Shown piece after piece: positions 23,230-36,949 of a stretch of DNA of 64,000 nt. The stretch's first letter is position 1. Each line of letters begins with the position of its first letter. The notes beneath the pieces are model-generated. The model was not told the origin of the DNA. It did no database searches and saw nothing but the letters and a program-made list of their open reading frames with translations. The position numbers were made by a program, and so were the translations under genes. The DNA is from Toxonevra muliebris (taxonomy: Eukaryota > Arthropoda > Insecta > Diptera > Pallopteridae), in assembly GCA_963691655.1 (NCBI GenBank), contig OY829326.1, positions 91,753,235 through 91,817,234 on the forward strand. Direction: 5' to 3'.

Positions 23230-25080
23230 ATTTCAGTGTTGAAGTGTTAAGACATGCTAGAGACGTACAGAAAATGCGTTCCAAAATTATTAAAATTGAA
23301 GTGCAATGTCTGGTAGCTTTCAAATGGCTGTTTCAAAGTTCTGCAATTTCTGAAATATCATCGACTTTATAACTTTACTTTTGCCCAAATTTTAGAAAAT
23401 TTTTTGTATATTTGTGCACCAGTCTTTTCGTTAAGCTTGAAACCAATTCTAATTTTAAATTTTAAATATATTTTCATATTTTCTTTTTGTCTTAAGTACT
23501 TAAGTAGAGTTTATTTTAAAATATGGCAAGAAAACGGGTATAATTACTCAGCAATATCTCTCTGCACAATTTGTTTGAATTTATTTCCTATGAAGTTTTG
23601 GCATAATTTTTAACCAGGTCCCAAAGGGAGATAAACGTATTTGCTTCATTAATTACATATTTTCGCTTTTTTATTGTACCTACATATTAGAGTCTTTGAA
23701 AAGACACAAGTGTATTCAGTAACTATCATTATGAAAAAATAGAGCAATCGTAGTGAATCTGCTAAGTTAAAAGGAAAACTGAAAATTTATTACATTGTGA
23801 GACATTTTTTGGACTTGGGATTTGCCTTCAGATTCTGTAATGAGGTATTACAGACTCATCTTAGATTCTTAGTTTTTCTAGGGTAGTAAAATTAAGATCT
23901 TTTATTTCATTTGAATTTTTCGTCCTGGGACTGAGCTCCAAAAGTTAAAAAATGAATAAAACTACATAAATGGAAAGCAATATAGGATCTTTGTGAATTT
24001 TATTTGGAGATTTTTCATTACCAGATGGCGTTCCTAAAATGGCAAAGTTAGAGGAAAAAAGATAATAAGGGTGAGAGGGCATGAGGCTTCCATAAAAAAA
24101 ACTTATCACAATATGAACAACAATTCCGAAAAACTTGATCTTAATAGGAATATCCTTCCTTTGGATATTTTTGAGGTATATAATGGCATCAAATTTTTTT
24201 GATTTTGACATTATAATTTTTTGAATTTTTTCATTAAATGACCCGAGAAATAGAATCCAAAGAGTTTTTCCCTCTCAAAGTGCCACAACATTTTTTTTTT
24301 TTTTGAGGAATCTCTTCTACAAATACGCAAGTTTTGCTAAATGTGGCACGTGTCTGGATGTGGCCAAAAATCCAGGCATATGGATTTGAGACACCAGAAA
24401 ATTTCGAGAGTAGTTACGATCTTTTTGTAGCGCTATAACTTACATCTTAACTTACTATGCCAACTTCGCACTATTTTGTTAAAATTTACAGGGTATGATT
24501 TTACTAATGAAAAAACAGTTGTATGCAAAATTTCAGTCCGATCCGACCACTCTTACCATCTTAGTTAGTTTCCCCTTTCCTTGGCTCTCCCTTACTGATT
24601 AAAATTGCATTCATTTGACTTTAGCGAAAAAAAAATTAAGAAGATGAAATAATACAAAATAAGCTTCATAGCTTAATAATTAAGTAGAACATAGTTGCAA
24701 TAATTTGTTTCTCTGTTTAGTCTAATGCTAAAAACTATAGAATCCGAAGTAAAAGTTTTTGGAAAACCATTTGTCAAATTTCACAGGAAATCAACCACCA
24801 GTTTCCTGATGTATATTTGAGCGTTGAATTTGAATTAGGAAGCAGAGTTTTTACGTCACGTGAGAATTTCGATAAATCTAAAAGTGGAAAAAGGTTAGCT
24901 TCGACATTTTCTATCGTTTATAAAATCTAGAACTAATTTTTCATAATATTTTTAATTGGTTTCGCTAAAAAATTATAACATATTCTTTTTTTTTGGCAAT
25001 ACTAAGTTCTCAATCTAATCCTCAGATCATCAGAATTCTGACATATTTTATCTAACCTTAAAATACAAAATTATATTTGC
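23230..25080. other. Non-coding AT-rich stretch
   Basis: No gene recognised. The open frames at 23404-23613 (plus) and 23945-24211 (minus) are F/L/I/K-rich and unlike known proteins. Confidence 0.45.
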
Positions 25081-25093
25081 CATTTGGTGAGTT

Positions 25094-25327
25094 ATGGTAT
25101 TTTACATAAATATTATGAAAAAAGTGGATGCTCCGAGGAGATGGCATACGTACGGAACTCATGTATTTTACCATTGCCGGGATAGTTCTTTACTCAATCG
25201 TACCGCACATTTATGGAATAAGCTCTCCCTGCAAGTAATTTTTCCCGATATTTATGGCCTTACAAAATTCAAAATTGTAATGAATTTCAAGATCAGATCA
25301 AAATTTTACTTAGAGCGGTTTTTGTAA
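25094..25327 (+). pseudogene. Possible LINE ORF2 C-terminal fragment
   Basis: The plus-strand frame contains LLNRTAHLWNKLSL, then FPDIYGLTKFK. This resembles the C-terminal block (RTARLWNSLP..VFP..Y....FK) that ends ORF2 in several insect non-LTR retrotransposons of the Jockey/CR1 type. The remainder of the frame, including the first 30 residues, is weaker. The assignment rests on this one block, and no reverse transcriptase was seen nearby. Confidence 0.45.
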
Positions 25328-25329
25328 AT

Positions 25330-28300
25330 AATAGCGGTTTGTTTCGAAATAATTTAAACAATTTGACTTTCTGATGGCTGAGAAAATCGGATCAAAAACT
25401 ACCTGAAAGGAAAACATTTCTCGCAAAACTGGGAAAAAATTATAAAACAGATTTTGTAGGCGGTTGAAAATGCTCAAAATTGAACTTTTCACATTTCTCG
25501 TTATCCTAACGTGATAAGAAAAAATTCTTCATGTCGATTCAGCACACCACTACATTTTTTAATCATCTAAAAAATTATTTTATTGTACTTTATGTTCAAT
25601 TACTTTATGATTTGTATATAGTTTTTGAGAATATGTGCATTTCCTGTGTTCGTTTGTTTTCAGATTGATGTCGTCTTTGCTAAGTGATTTTGCTTGTGTC
25701 TGATTTGGTTTTTTGTAAAACATAAGTCGGAATTGATGAAATTCTCTCCTTTTAGCCAAGTATCATATTTTCTTTTAAATCACCTACTACTTTCATTAGA
25801 TTTTACCCAATTTATTGATATGTTTTTTTTTTTTAAATAAAACTTCCCTGTTTTTTTAAACAAATTTTCAGTCAACAGAACAGAATTTTTAACCTCATTC
25901 CGAAATTCGTCTATAAAAAAAAAACATATAGTTGTGTTATACAAAATGATTTGCTTCCTTCAACTCTTTTCTAGAATTGCTACAAATCAATTTTGCTAGA
26001 GAAAGGTGGATAAAAATACAAAAGCGTTTCTGAAAAATAAATTAAATTGCAAATATAATTATGGAGAAAAATGTGTGTGTTGTGATGAAACAAGCAGTTG
26101 TAAATAAACAAATGCATGCCAATTTTATGGAATTGATATGCTCTCTATGTGTGTGAAAATCACATATGCCACAAAAATAAAATACCGAGAATAATGACGA
26201 AAAGTCATGTGCAGTTTTTGGAGAAATTTTGAAAATACAGTGCAGAATAAATATCCGGGGAATTTTGAAGAATTTACAGAGGTTCACTTGAATAAACAAA
26301 TATACAAACAACAATAACAAAAATATAAAGTAAGTAAAAAGGAATAAATACGAAATAAGTAGTTAGAAATCACAGTATTAGTTTATTCACATAACAAATT
26401 TAATGAGAAAAACCTAATGAAATAGTTTCTTGAACAAAAAGACAAACACAACAAAACTAATATTAAATTAATAATACGTATACGCAACGTTGACCTTAGA
26501 TAAAAATTTCATGTGTTTACAGAGAAAAACAAATAAAAAATTTAGCATAAGTATGTACACTTTGTATTTACATAGTTTCTCAAGGCAATAGCTACCAACC
26601 TTTGCCAACAACCTCAATTCACACGAAGCGATGAAAAAAATTATCCCAGAAGGTGCTCTCCCTTTTTGTTTAGCAATGACGCAGCATTTCACAAGTCTTC
26701 CTAAAAGTATGCTAAATTACTACTATATCTACACGTACTTATATATTTTCAGCAATGTAAGTAAATTGCAGGTGCAAATCGCATTATAATTTATTAACCA
26801 TAAACATAAAATTTAATTCAAGTATACACACACGTACAAGGCCGTATTTAGAGAGGGAAATTTGGGGGATCTGAACTTTTTCCTCTGTGGAAAATGGAAA
26901 AGTCGATCACTAGCTTTTTTCTTAACTTTAAGAAAGAATGCAATGAATAATTTTTTTCCTAATTTTCCAAATGCTCTTCTGAGCATGAATTGAGCTAAAA
27001 CAATGAATAATTAGTTTTTCGTTATTGTTTTCAAGCCTATAAAAATTTTACCATTCAATAAAACGAAGATTTATCACTTATTAAACCAAATATAAAACAA
27101 TAATAAAATCATATTGCGCATTTGTAGCATAAAAATGTTTGAGTTTTCCACATTTTGAAGAAAATCAAGTGATCAACTTTTCACCGGAAAATTTGAAATT
27201 GTATTCTAAAGCGAATATTATTAAAGATTAATCAAAATCTTTTTACTAATTCATCTAGTATTCATCTAGTTTGGGTTTCAAAAATAAGTCTCTAGATTTT
27301 GACCTATCCACCAAAAACTTATCGACTTAGCCCCTGTCTCCCCTAATGTGAGCAGAAAACTTTGGCAAAACAAGGCCTCTAGGTGATTATAAATCAAAGC
27401 TGCTATCGTGTTTATTTTTATGGAGCATCATTTGACTAAAATTTTCTACTGATCTGGAATTTTAAAGGAAAAGTATATTTTCCTTTTTTCTTGCCCTGTT
27501 AGTTATGCAATTCGCCAAAATTCAACCAGATGTCTTTAATATACAACTTGATTTCAGGTTCGAAAGAAAAACACTTCACTGGGCAATCCTGCATTCGAAG
27601 TTCAGCCAGATTATTAAATAATTTTGATTTGAAATTTGCGTCCTGGAACGAAAAAGTTTCCAAAATTATTAAAAAATAGAAAGCCTATCTTAAAAGATAC
27701 AAACGGAAAAGAAACAAGAATTTCTCCTCAATATTAGAAGAACATTTAAAAATGTTGTTTTCTGTTGGAGCTATAGACGTTTCCATCCAGGACTTTTTTT
27801 AAAGGAGTTTTGCGGTGAGCGTGAAAAATTGTGCAATCGTTATAAACTGAAAGAAAATCAAATCCAGAGTTTCTGCAGATATTAAGAATATGAAAAATTT
27901 TAGTCTTTAAGAGAAAGACAAAGTAAAAAATTAAATTTAAAGTGTTTGGTAAAACTCATCGTATTTGTTTTCTTGTATTTAAACATCAGTTATCATGGTA
28001 AGCCTCCCCCCGCGAAAAATTCTTGCTATGACCTTAGATACACATTGTACACACATGAAAGTGAATATATTACGCACACGAGAACATTTGCATTTTCGTT
28101 CTCATTTGCAAGTAAAACACGTACAATATAAATGTGTTGCTAATAAGTGCAAAAGGACATCAACATACATATATGAGTATGTAACAACAACAAAAACTAT
28201 AACAATAATAAGTACTCATGCAAAATACAAAAACGACAAAATAAACATATCAGAGATAGACAGAAAGAGTGACTACATAGGCAGATATATGGACAGAGAA

Positions 28301-29910
28301 GCGGAGGAACTAAAATGCAGACAGCCAAAGAGACATGCATACATATACGAAAATATACCAATAGGATAAATAGTTGCAGCTATTTTGTTACATTGTATGT
28401 CCATACATACATAACATATGCAAATATACACATACAACAGATACAGAGACCAAAAAATGTACTACAATATAGACAGTAGTGGTAACTAGTAGTATTTTGT
28501 CGTAAAAGCCATGATAGTTACTGAGTATGAATATGTGTGTGTATGTGTTTATATTCTTTCATTTGGGAAATAAATGTTGGCAACAAAATTGCGACAATGA
28601 CAACGACTAAGTTATAAATGATTTTGTGTCCACACACACACACACACACTCAAACACACATACACACTAAACAAGTAAGTGTGTGCTTGAGTGTAGTTGA
28701 AAATATTTCAGTTGAAATGTGCAGGAGTTGCAAAATTGTTGCTCACTGTTGTTTTGCATATGGGAATAGTTGCTGCTGTTACGTTTCAACAAAGCAAAAA
28801 ACTAAGCAAAATAGCAACAACCTCAAAAAAATAGGAAGGAAACAAATCTCTAAATCGCAGACTCAGAGCATGCACACAGAGCAGGAGAGCGGAAAAGTAA
28901 AATATGAAAGCCCATAAGAATGGTAGTAGCAGGACGAGCAGCAGCAATTATATAGTATTATATCAGTATTCCTTTTGGAACTTTGAAAGCAAAGCAAAAA
29001 TAATATTGCATGCAAATTCTCTACACACTCTCTAAACAAATATTAAATGATAGTGACAGTTGAATAGTGTATTGTAAGTTCTGATGGCTGAAAGTATGCT
29101 ATGTAGACTATATTGTGCGTGTCATTTGTAACTTTATAGTTTATTTATACTCGATATTTGTATATAAGTTTAGCATCACTTTTCATTATCAACATTTTTG
29201 TAGGAGGGTTGTTTCCTGCAGAATTAAATGTGTATGCCTGATTACTTAAAAGATACAAATGAAAAAGAAAAAAGAATTTTCAAATATGTGCTAGTCTATC
29301 TTCAATGCAGATTCCGTACAGTGCTAGGCGCCAATCTACTATTTTTAAGGGGCTTAAAGGTGATTATGTACGAAGTCAACTTTTCCTTAAAATAATGGTG
29401 AATCAAAAAAAAAAAAAAAAATTAGCTAAAAAATTTCTGTGTCGACGTCCAGTAGTGAAATGATTCCATAAAACTGTTGTACGAAAGTTAAAGGAGTTAT
29501 TCGATCGTTATAAAATTTCACATTTAAATAAACTTTGGGTCGCTTTCCCGTGATATAATAAAAAACAAGTAATTAGTTTTTTGACAATTGTGTGAAATTA
29601 AGTTTTTGCGTAACTCATTTAAATTTAAATTTTTTTTTTTTTGTTTGGGGTAATTTGAGTTTTTTTTTTTTGATAATCCCAGTTGTTGCTTGTGCTGCTT
29701 TTTCACGTTCGGCATTTAAAGCAAACATCTGGTTTTACGGACAAAAGTTTTCTTTAGCAGTACGTACAAATACGAATGGAAAAATTACAATTCGATTGAG
29801 AGTTTCCAAAAGGGCTCATATCAGATTTTTCAAAGTGAACTTTTTTGCTCTTTTTCTATAAGCGAGAAGGTCTCATATCTGGTTTTTATAGAACAAAGGG
29901 TGAAAAAATG
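25330..29910. other. Non-coding, with microsatellites
   Basis: No gene recognised. Low-complexity CA/TA tracts (28030-28670) and A/T homopolymers dominate. Diverged copies of one short segment (aaaagatacaaacggaaaagaaacaagaatt at about 27690 and a relative at about 29250) suggest an old duplicated repeat. Confidence 0.45.
28630..28668 (+). repeat. (CA)n microsatellite
   Basis: CA dinucleotide run with short interruptions. Confidence 0.85.
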
Positions 29911-29921
29911 TCTTCTTAGTA

Positions 29922-31201
29922 AAGGGTGTTTTTTTTTAGAAGTGTGGTTTTCAATCTGGCAATACTTTTTTCGGAGTTGGTCTTTTTGACAACTGTCACT
30001 TGATTTATGCTCAGTTTGGTTTGCCATTTCGTAATGAATAGACTTATATATGTTTCCTAAGGTTCCAGGGAGGAACAAAGGGCCACAATGAATAGACTTA
30101 CTCCTGAACAATGTTCACAAATCGTACAAATTTCTTACCAAAATAATGGTTCGGTTCGCGCGACGCATCGCGTGCTGCGTCCAATATTCGGTCGACATAA
30201 TCGCCCAGCAGAGTCGGTAATTCAAGCAACCATGGATCGGTTTCGCACCACGTTTACTCTACTGAATAATGCGCATCCTCAGAGACGTCATACAGTGCGC
30301 TCCGAAGACGCTATTGCTGCTGTGGAGCAGAGTATTGAAGAAAACCCGAATGAGTCCATCCGCCATCGCGCGCAACAATTGGAGCTGTGCTTATCCACTT
30401 TATGGAAGATTTTATGGAAGGATCTTAGTTTGCGGGCTTACAAAATCCAACTCGTGCAAGAATTGAAGCCGAACGACCATCAAGCGCGTTGCACGTTCAG
30501 TGAATGGGGCCAAAACGAAATGGCCACCGATCCCGATTTTCACAAGAAAATTTTCTTCAGCGATGAAGCTTACATTTGGTTGAATGAGTGCGTTAATAAG
30601 CAAAACTGTCGCATTTGGAGTGATGATAATTAACCAGCCATTATTGAAACGCCGTTACATCCTCAAAAAGTCACTGTTTGGTGTGCTCTATGGGCAGAGG
30701 GAATCATTGGTCCATATTTCTTCAAAGATGAAGTGGGGAACGCTATATAGCCATGATTAATGACTTTTTCGTGCCTGAATTGGACGTCCTTTGGTTCCAA
30801 CAAGACGACGCTACTTGTCATACAGCCAACGAAACAATCAATTTATTGAAGGAAACGTGGCCTCCAAGATCGTGCGATTTAACACCGCTGGATTATTTTT
30901 TGTGGGGTTATGTGAAGTCGCTTGTCTACGCAGATAAGCCCGAGACGATTGACGCATTGGAAGCGAATATTCGGCGAGTTATTACTGACATACGGCCCAA
31001 ATTGCTGCAAAAAGTGATCGAAAATTGGGTCTCTCGGCTGGAATTTATTCGAGCCAGCCGCGGCGGCCACTTGCCCGAAATCATTTTTAAAACAAAATGG
31101 CAAACCCTTATCTTTATAATAAAGCTAAATTCTTGGCCTTAACATTAAATTATATGCGTTTTATTTCTTCTTGAAAACCACACTTTAAAAAAAACACCCT
31201 T
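29922..31201 (+). mobile_element. Mariner-like transposon, complete ends, dead gene
   Basis: The element is about 1.28 kb, the normal mariner size. Its inverted ends are about 32 bp: the left begins aagggtgtttttttttag and continues aagtgtggttttcaa, and the right is the complement, ending ttttaaaaaaaacaccctt. Each end is flanked by the TA target duplication (29920-29921 and 31202-31203). Inside is a transposase gene in the same direction, broken by a stop, a frameshift and a deletion. The ends are almost intact, so a related active transposase could in principle act on them; that is inference. Confidence 0.9.
30088..31142 (+). pseudogene. Mariner-like transposase pseudogene
   Basis: The first frame (ATG 30088, 181 residues) has an N-terminal helix-turn-helix domain (MNRLTPEQCSQIVQISYQ onward, residues 1-110) and the first catalytic Asp in FFSDEAYIW (D159). 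It stops at TAA 30631-30633; the same frame then continues with TVWCALWAEGIIGPYFFKDE. A frameshift near 30745-30752 follows, and the second frame (ATG 30753) has the second Asp in WFQQDD (D18) and the third in PRSCDLTPLDYFLWG (D42). Only 23 residues lie between these two Asps, whereas mariner families have 34 to 41, so a piece is missing. The motifs resemble the mariner group known from fruit flies (rosa type), by memory of the family. It cannot make active enzyme. Confidence 0.9.
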
Positions 31202-31203
31202 TA

Positions 31204-32218
31204 CAAACTATTCTAAAAAAATTCAGTTTTTTTAATCTTCCGTAAAATTTCAAATATCTGAGTTGAACCCTTTCGAAATTTCCAATTCAATTCTGGTATG
31301 GTTTCATGTATTTTTAACTGGAAAAACAAGTTTTGCAAAATTGTTGAATCATAAATGGGAAAAAGGTTTTTGATTTTCGAATTTCTTTAGAACAAATATA
31401 TTACCTTGTTAATAAAGTTGTGCCAAACGGTATGTGGTAGAAACAAATATATATTTTTAAAAATTATTACCAAAGTTTACTACAGTGGCCAATAATATAA
31501 ATCTACATTACGGCACCTTTAATTAATTTATTTGAAAACTCGTAGAACAAGCGTTGTTCGGAATCACATATAGTACCTCCAAGTTAATTGAAATCGGACG
31601 TACTGGGCATTTAAGGGTTCAAGCACTTAGAAAACAACAACACCAAGCAACTAGAAGTTACTTGAATCTGGTATATCACGGGAGCGCTGATCTCAAATAT
31701 AGAATAATTTTTAATGTAACTATAGTATTTTTGCCAAAAATAATTATTTTTTTACAACTTTTGGCAGGCTGTAATCGCGTTGAAAAGAAGAAAAAAAAAC
31801 ACAGGACCACATTTGGAACATAAAACAGAAAACTATTTTAATGAAGTAAACAACAGTGCTTGGATTATGTTATCACATCATGCGACGAGTGCAAAAGGGA
31901 ATCATTTCCGTTTTTTTTTCAATATCTTGGAATATCAAATATCAATATCAAATTTGAATAGAATATCTTCGTGAAATTGTGATAGGTTTTGAAGAATAAT
32001 ATATTTAATTTTTCTTTTTTTACTGATTTTAATTTCTATCTATTCTATTCACTCCACTATATATTAACCTTCAGCCCCGAGAAAAGATGTTATCACACCA
32101 AACATTATTTGAAATCCAATAAATGTTCAAAAATCCACAGAATGCTTAAAAAAAATGCAGTACTTTTAGCAGGATTTTTATATGTTAATCTCAGCATCAA
32201 TTACAAATAAATCTTGGC
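31204..32218. other. Non-coding AT-rich stretch between two transposons
   Basis: No gene recognised. Open frames at 31554-32210 are short and low-complexity. Confidence 0.45.
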
Positions 32219-32222
32219 TTAA

Positions 32223-33429
32223 CCCATTAAGTCCGAGAGCGAACCCGTTGAAATTTGTTGATGAAAATTTGTGTGGTGGGTCCTAAGAACCTCAGAAAGA
32301 ATCACAAAACAAAAATTGGTCGGTCCTGCCGATCCGACGTTTTCGGCCGTAGTGTATACGTATTACCCGTCCTAAAGCAGCATAAGAAATAGATTTCTAA
32401 GAAAATAAAAGGAAAAAGAAAAGGTTGTGGAAACAATCTTTTTGATTTTGGATCTGTATCTTCTATCCATTTGATTCCATCGTCTTTCTTTCTCTTTTTG
32501 ACTTGAGAACTTGTTGTTGCTGTAGATTTCCTTGATAGTTTGCCTGCTCTAGCTGCACGTAAACTTACTCTTGCAGGTCTTGGTGGTGTTTTCTGGACTT
32601 GACTCACACCGGATGGTGTGGCGGCTACTGGTGATAATGAAGCTATTTTATTTTGCGGAGCTTCAATGCCCATTGTTACTTCATTCAATGCTGGTGCTGG
32701 TGCAGTAGAATCCACTAAATCAGTTTGAGTATTGTTAAACGGATTTTGTAGAATATCACCTTTATTTGTAGGACTCCACAACATTTCCAGCTCTTCGTCA
32801 GCACCTCGGACCACAGCCTCACAAGGCTGGCTCAATACAGTACTAGGCAGATTCATCAAAGTACGGCCATCATCTTCGTCAGCATCTTTTTCACCAGACT
32901 TATATCCAGTGGTTGGTGGTGGTTTGATATACAGAGTCCCAATAACTTATATGCACAACAGAAAAAATTTAAACTGAACGAGTGATGCTTATATGCACAG
33001 CGGGAAAAATAAAAATATATGAGTATGGCCTAACGATGCATATACGCATCACCCACCTTTAGGATGCCAAAAACCAAGTCAAACTAATAGCAATCAGAAA
33101 TACAATTTTTCTACGGATTCTTGGTCACTAACACCACAACACTGCACAAAATTTTTTTACTAACTTTATAAATTTTAATATCATTTTTTAATACATACTT
33201 TCTCCTACGAGCCATTCTTTGTTTTTTTTGTCCAAAAAAAAAGCTTCAGTTACTCGTCTTAACCATTCTAAATTTAAACAGCAAATGGTATGATCGAATT
33301 TTTCTATTTTTCGTAAAGCTCTCTTCGTGTTAGAGCAACTATGACAGCGATTACATGTTTTAGTAAATTTTTTTATCTGCATTAAAATATATAATTCTTT
33401 TTTGTGCGGCATCATTAGTACTTAATGGG
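32223..33429 (-). mobile_element. Deleted piggyBac-like transposon, 1.2 kb
   Basis: Both ends are flanked by TTAA (32219-32222 and 33430-33433), the piggyBac target duplication. The ends are inverted: CCCATTAAGT at the left, complement ACTTAATGGG at the right, starting with the CCC typical of the superfamily. Inside, on the minus strand, lies an N-terminal piece of a piggyBac-type transposase (32302-32950). Autonomous elements are about 2-2.5 kb, so the catalytic part has been lost. The other minus-strand frame (33188-33415) has a CxxCHSC cluster but I do not recognise it. Confidence 0.8.
32302..32950 (-). pseudogene. piggyBac transposase N-terminal remnant
   Basis: On the minus strand, after a stop near 32952, the frame reads YIKPPPTTGYKSGEKDADED, then DDGRTLMNLPSTVL. 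This is the acidic N-terminal block of piggyBac-derived transposases (pattern Y..PP....S..DSE.E...NL). A Pro/Ala/Thr-rich linker follows, then KKRKKDD and IKWIEDTDP..KRLFPQP, which resembles the short W-containing segment just before the catalytic domain. After that the frame runs into element-end sequence, so the DDD catalytic domain and the C-terminal cysteine region are absent. The first recognisable ATG (MNLPS) is internal; the true start is lost. Confidence 0.6.
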
Positions 33430-33433
33430 TTAA

Positions 33434-35440
33434 CATATGTAGTAGTAAAACACATAAATGTGAACCACACATGAATTTATATCATTTTGTGGTGAATGTG
33501 AATAAAATTTAATTTGGAATACGAAGAAAAAAAACATTGAAATTTATGTATTTATAGTTAATCAAATTTTATGAACAAGAATCGGCATAAATTATTTTTA
33601 ACAAAGAGCAAACTTGATAAAGATTGCAATAAAATCTAACTACTTGTAAGTTTATTCAAGTTTCGCAGTTTTAAAACACACATATCACTTTTTGGATACG
33701 TACGATTAAAATCCAAAAAGCCGTAACTATTCAAATGTTAAAAATCGACTTTTTGATTAATTATGGTGCATTTATCCAAACTACATGTCCCTGCAAAACT
33801 TTAAAGTTCTACGCTTAAAAATAACGGGTTTATTAACGAAATCCAAAAGATCGTAACTACAAATACATGAATTTAAAACCAATTAGACTTACTTACTCAC
33901 TTGAATGAAAAAGGAAACCAAATATTTGAATCTTTTTAAGTAACTAAGAAATACGAAAGATACTAAACTTTGCAATTACTTTCTTCTTAAATCATATGTA
34001 ATATTTTTCATTTTACAATGTTTTTGCTCCTCCTGTAAAAAAAAAAACAAAATGTGTAGTTACGAATTTTTGGATTTTAAATGACAATACGTACTTTAAA
34101 TTTCATATTATTTTGTTGTTGGCTTCATATTCGTATTATGAGAAGTTGTTCATTGCCTACTTTAAAACTGACTATGAAAATAATGAAATTTATTAAAATT
34201 TATTGCACAAATAATTGTGTAATATTACGAGTATGGCAAGCTAGCCAATTAATAACATAAACCACTCACAAATTGACCTAAATATAATCTCTTTTATTCA
34301 TTGTGTCTTCTGTCCTGCAATCAAACATATTCACACATCTATATAACCGAACTCATCCACATCCTTTTCGATTTGACATTAATATACGATACGACAACTC
34401 ACAAATTGATATATTGCACATTTGCTCCAAGTTCATTTTGACATCAAAGCAACAGCAACGCCAACTACTCGTACGTGTGTGTGTGTGGGTGCGAGTTCAT
34501 TTTTATATTGATGACACTAATATGATAGCTTAATTTAATTAAGTGACCAAACAAAATAAACACGCACGCCATTCCCACAAGCACAGTCATACACACATAC
34601 ATACAAACTGAGGCGAAAACAATTTATATGTCTGCGCTCGACTCACTTATGATATGCAACAAAGTTTGCTTGCAGTATACAGGTGTAAATGAAGCATATT
34701 CTCGTGGAGAGTGAAGCGCCACTGCATTTACTATATTAATAAACTCAAGAGTAAATAGCATGAATTTAGGAGCTGTTGCATTATTGCCAAGGCACGTTGC
34801 CATTGTGTGAGTGTATTAGTGAGAGAATGGCTAATTTTGTCAGTTAAGTTTATTAGGCAATTAATCAAATTGCTCATGAATTGAATTTTAGAATATTGAA
34901 TTTACTTGAGCTAGAGTATTCGAGAAATACTTTCAGAAATTTGCATAATTTCAGGCATGCAACATAAATTAAAACCCCTCTAAGGAAATGCTTGTGGGGA
35001 TGCTTTAAATATCATTGTGAATTATAGAACGAAGTAAGATTTCATTCAAAACTTAAAGTCTCAGTGTATATGATAAACAATCTGTAATGACAAAATTCTG
35101 AATTGTCAAGATTTTATAAATCCAGGTTCCGTTCCAGAGTACAGAAGTTGATACAACTCTTGCAGATTTTAATTTCTTTGTTTTTTAATAAATTTGAATT
35201 AAGAACAATCTCCTAGAAAACTAAAATATTTCTATACATACATAAATTAATAAAAATATGCACATAGAACTGAATTTAAAAACACCTATAAAGTTTTACT
35301 TAAAAAAACATTTATTTAATATTCTTAATTTGGAAAATATTTTTGCAAATTTCTTCAATGATGCCAGAAAGTTCATAGAACTAACAGATCAGACGATCGT
35401 TTCTGAACCAGCAACGGTTCCTCGTCAGTGACCTTTGTGA
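33434..35440. other. Non-coding stretch
   Basis: No gene or element recognised. There is a short TG run at about 34474-34490. Confidence 0.45.
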
Positions 35441-35441
35441 T

Positions 35442-35707
35442 CAGTGTAGCCAACTCTGCGCTTTTCCCGCTGATTTTAGTGCGTTTTGAAAATTAAAACG
35501 CGGAAAAAAGTGATTTAGCGCTCAGTTCGTTTTTTCAATTTAAAATATTTTCGAAAAATCGAAGAAATTTTCATTGACTGAAAAAGTTTAAATATATTGA
35601 GTTTTCTCGCACTTTTAAAAGAAAAAAAATTTAACGTGTTTTTAAAGAAAATACGAGTTTTAGTCTTAATTTTAGCGGATTTTGAAAAACAAAAGTTGGC
35701 CACACTG
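35442..35707. mobile_element. hAT-like MITE, 266 bp
   Basis: The left end CAGTGTAGCCAACT (35442-35455) matches the complement of the right end AGTTGGCCACACTG (35694-35707) at 13 of 14 positions. CAGTG ends are typical of hAT elements. The flanking 8-mers (tttgtgat, ttttgata) are only roughly similar, so the target duplication is not proven. Just inside, aaaacgcgga and agcggatttt-type motifs recur. No coding capacity. Confidence 0.6.
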
Positions 35708-35709
35708 TT

Positions 35710-36930
35710 TTGATAGTTCCGTAATTTCAACAATCTATAAAAGTGAAAATACTGCAAAGTAAATGAGAATTACAAAGACAGTTATTTTCACTGAATAGTA
35801 TTATTGAAAGGAACTACCACTACCGTTATATGTACTTTTTGCCATTCTTCTTTTCGTTTATTAAAACTGCTTTCTTTTAATTTACACAACAGCTGAAACA
35901 AAAAACAGAAATAACAACACCCAAAAAAAGACTGCTTGCTTCTAGGAACCAGACCAAATTAAATGAATTATTCATACAGCTGTTGTTAAAAGACCTCATA
36001 CATACGCATAAATATAAATACTTGTGTACACATAAATTTGTTTTTTTTTTTTGTAAGTATTTTTTGTTTGTTTGTGTGATTTTGCAATATGTACTACATA
36101 CGGATGTATCTATTCACTGTATAAACCATTCAGCTGTTGTAATTATGTAATTGTATAATTTTAGGCGCAAAACATTAAAATTCAATTTACACCCACAAAA
36201 CACAATTCTATAAAAACCACACTCAACACACACACTTTCACATATTGAAACAAGTTTATTGTTATAAACTTTCGATTTTAATTTAGCTTAAAAGTAGACG
36301 TTGTCTAAATATATATATAAAAAGCAACCGTCACAACACACACACTTTCTCAGGTCCACACTCAAACACAAAGATCGATGAGTATACGTACACAAGTATT
36401 TTATTTTGCAAACGAGGCTAACCTGGCTGCCTGGCTGGTATTACAATTTTAGACCCAATTTTGATTGAAAATAAACTTGTTTGAAAATCGATTTCCTTAC
36501 TGACTCTCGACGTACAACAGGAAAAACAACAACAACTACTGAAATATACTTTTCTACAAAGTATCCTTGTCAGCTACTGCTAGACGACTTCCTGGCGAGC
36601 ATCCGTTATTATTGATGAGGGCTACCGGATCCGATGTATGCCATGTCGTATGTCGACTCTCGTTGCACAGTGTGTAAAAGTGCCTAAAAATATGGCGAAA
36701 ATTCTAATTTAAATTAGTTCTTACATTGTTTTTGGAAACTTTAAGCTTTTGTATCACTCATCAACAGTCGCAGTTATAGTAATTCGCAAAGATAGAAAAT
36801 CCTAAAATGCTTCTTCTTTGAGTATTGTGTCTGATACTTTCTTGGTAAATATTCCGTATCTATATTTCTTTCAGTCATTCCAATAAAGAGCATTGAGCCA
36901 TAATAAACTGTTTTCATTTTATCGTGAGCA
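35710..36930. other. Non-coding stretch
   Basis: No gene recognised. It is rich in CA/TG and ATAC low-complexity sequence; bases 36530-36680 have a more balanced composition. Confidence 0.45.
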
Positions 36931-36949
36931 TACCTTTATATTTGAAGCC

